NCBI GenBank assembly: GCA_037903475.1
Contig: JBAJFG010000363.1
Span: 186,001-250,000, forward strand
DNA length: 64,000 bases
From: Ancylostoma caninum
Lineage: Eukaryota > Nematoda > Chromadorea > Rhabditida > Ancylostomatidae
Direction: 5' to 3'
Positions 63,941-64,000 of this stretch are shown here, in pieces. The notes beneath the pieces are model-generated. The model worked only from the letters and a program-made list of their open reading frames with translations. It had not been told where the DNA came from and did no database searches. The first letter of the stretch is position 1. Every line of letters begins with the position of its first letter. Made by a program: the position numbers and the translations under genes.

Positions 63941-64000
63941 TTAAAGGCAGCACGAGTCGAAATCCTCGACTCGGACCTGAGCTGCGAACTCTAAAGTAGG
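63941..64000 (+). mobile_element. start of a foldback copy, cut by the window edge
   Basis: TTAAAGGCAGCACGAGTCGA and the following 40 bases match the left end of the foldback at 5417-5890 (CTGAGCTG, GATGAAGTA-like phrase). The rest lies outside the window. Confidence 0.7.

Overview
The window looks like nuclear DNA of a clade V (strongylid, hookworm-like) nematode. Three conserved animal genes are present as spliced exons with short introns and nematode-type TTTCAG acceptors. TTAGGC, the nematode telomere hexamer, recurs inside a dispersed repeat. The mobile elements (a mariner resembling hookworm bandit as I recall it, RTE, CR1, Penelope-like and Ty3/gypsy elements) fit the same assignment. 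The species cannot be settled by reading. No operon or prokaryotic feature is present, and well over half of the window is transposon, foldback or decayed repeat.

Layout. Positions 1-15.3 kb are repeat-rich: a GT microsatellite, a 117-bp tandem array, Helitron-like 3' ends and two Penelope-like (PLE) insertions. Each PLE insertion consists of two 3' fragments joined head-to-head and flanked by a 12- or 13-bp target duplication. The second PLE (10861-13132) is nested in a Helitron-like repeat. A 90-bp tandem array with a strong hairpin lies at 15351-15812. A mariner element with a broken transposase (18109-19341) abuts a 1.15-kb long-inverted-repeat element, and a hairpin cluster follows at 21015-21275.

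Host genes. Exons of the dynactin p150 gene (dnc-1, 21635-22332, one frameshift) are followed by seven exons of the ER-associated degradation adaptor gene sel-1 (24130-25798, a stop codon formed across one splice junction). An eIF4E-family gene most like 4EHP/ife-4 extends over 48285-62097. Its introns of 4.2, 7.2 and 1.5 kb hold an RTE fragment, a 2.5-kb inverted-repeat element with a possible small gene inside, foldbacks, a TTAGGC-bearing repeat and a Tc1/Tc3-like element. Its last exon is tandemly duplicated.

Large elements. A third PLE (27475-30123) has its N-terminal coding part in the opposite orientation to the rest. A Ty3/gypsy LTR element (32040-39932; identical-length 338-bp LTRs, 5-bp target duplication) carries gag-protease, reverse transcriptase/RNase H and integrase, plus an unusual post-integrase extension interrupted by one stop codon. 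A CR1-clade LINE (about 43760-48232) has two long ORFs, but its reverse transcriptase lacks the conserved PQGS turn.

The best leads are the hammerhead-ribozyme-like cores shared by all three PLEs, the head-to-head PLE structure with shared ORF-start tails, the extra domain of the LTR element, and the duplicated ife-4 terminal exon.
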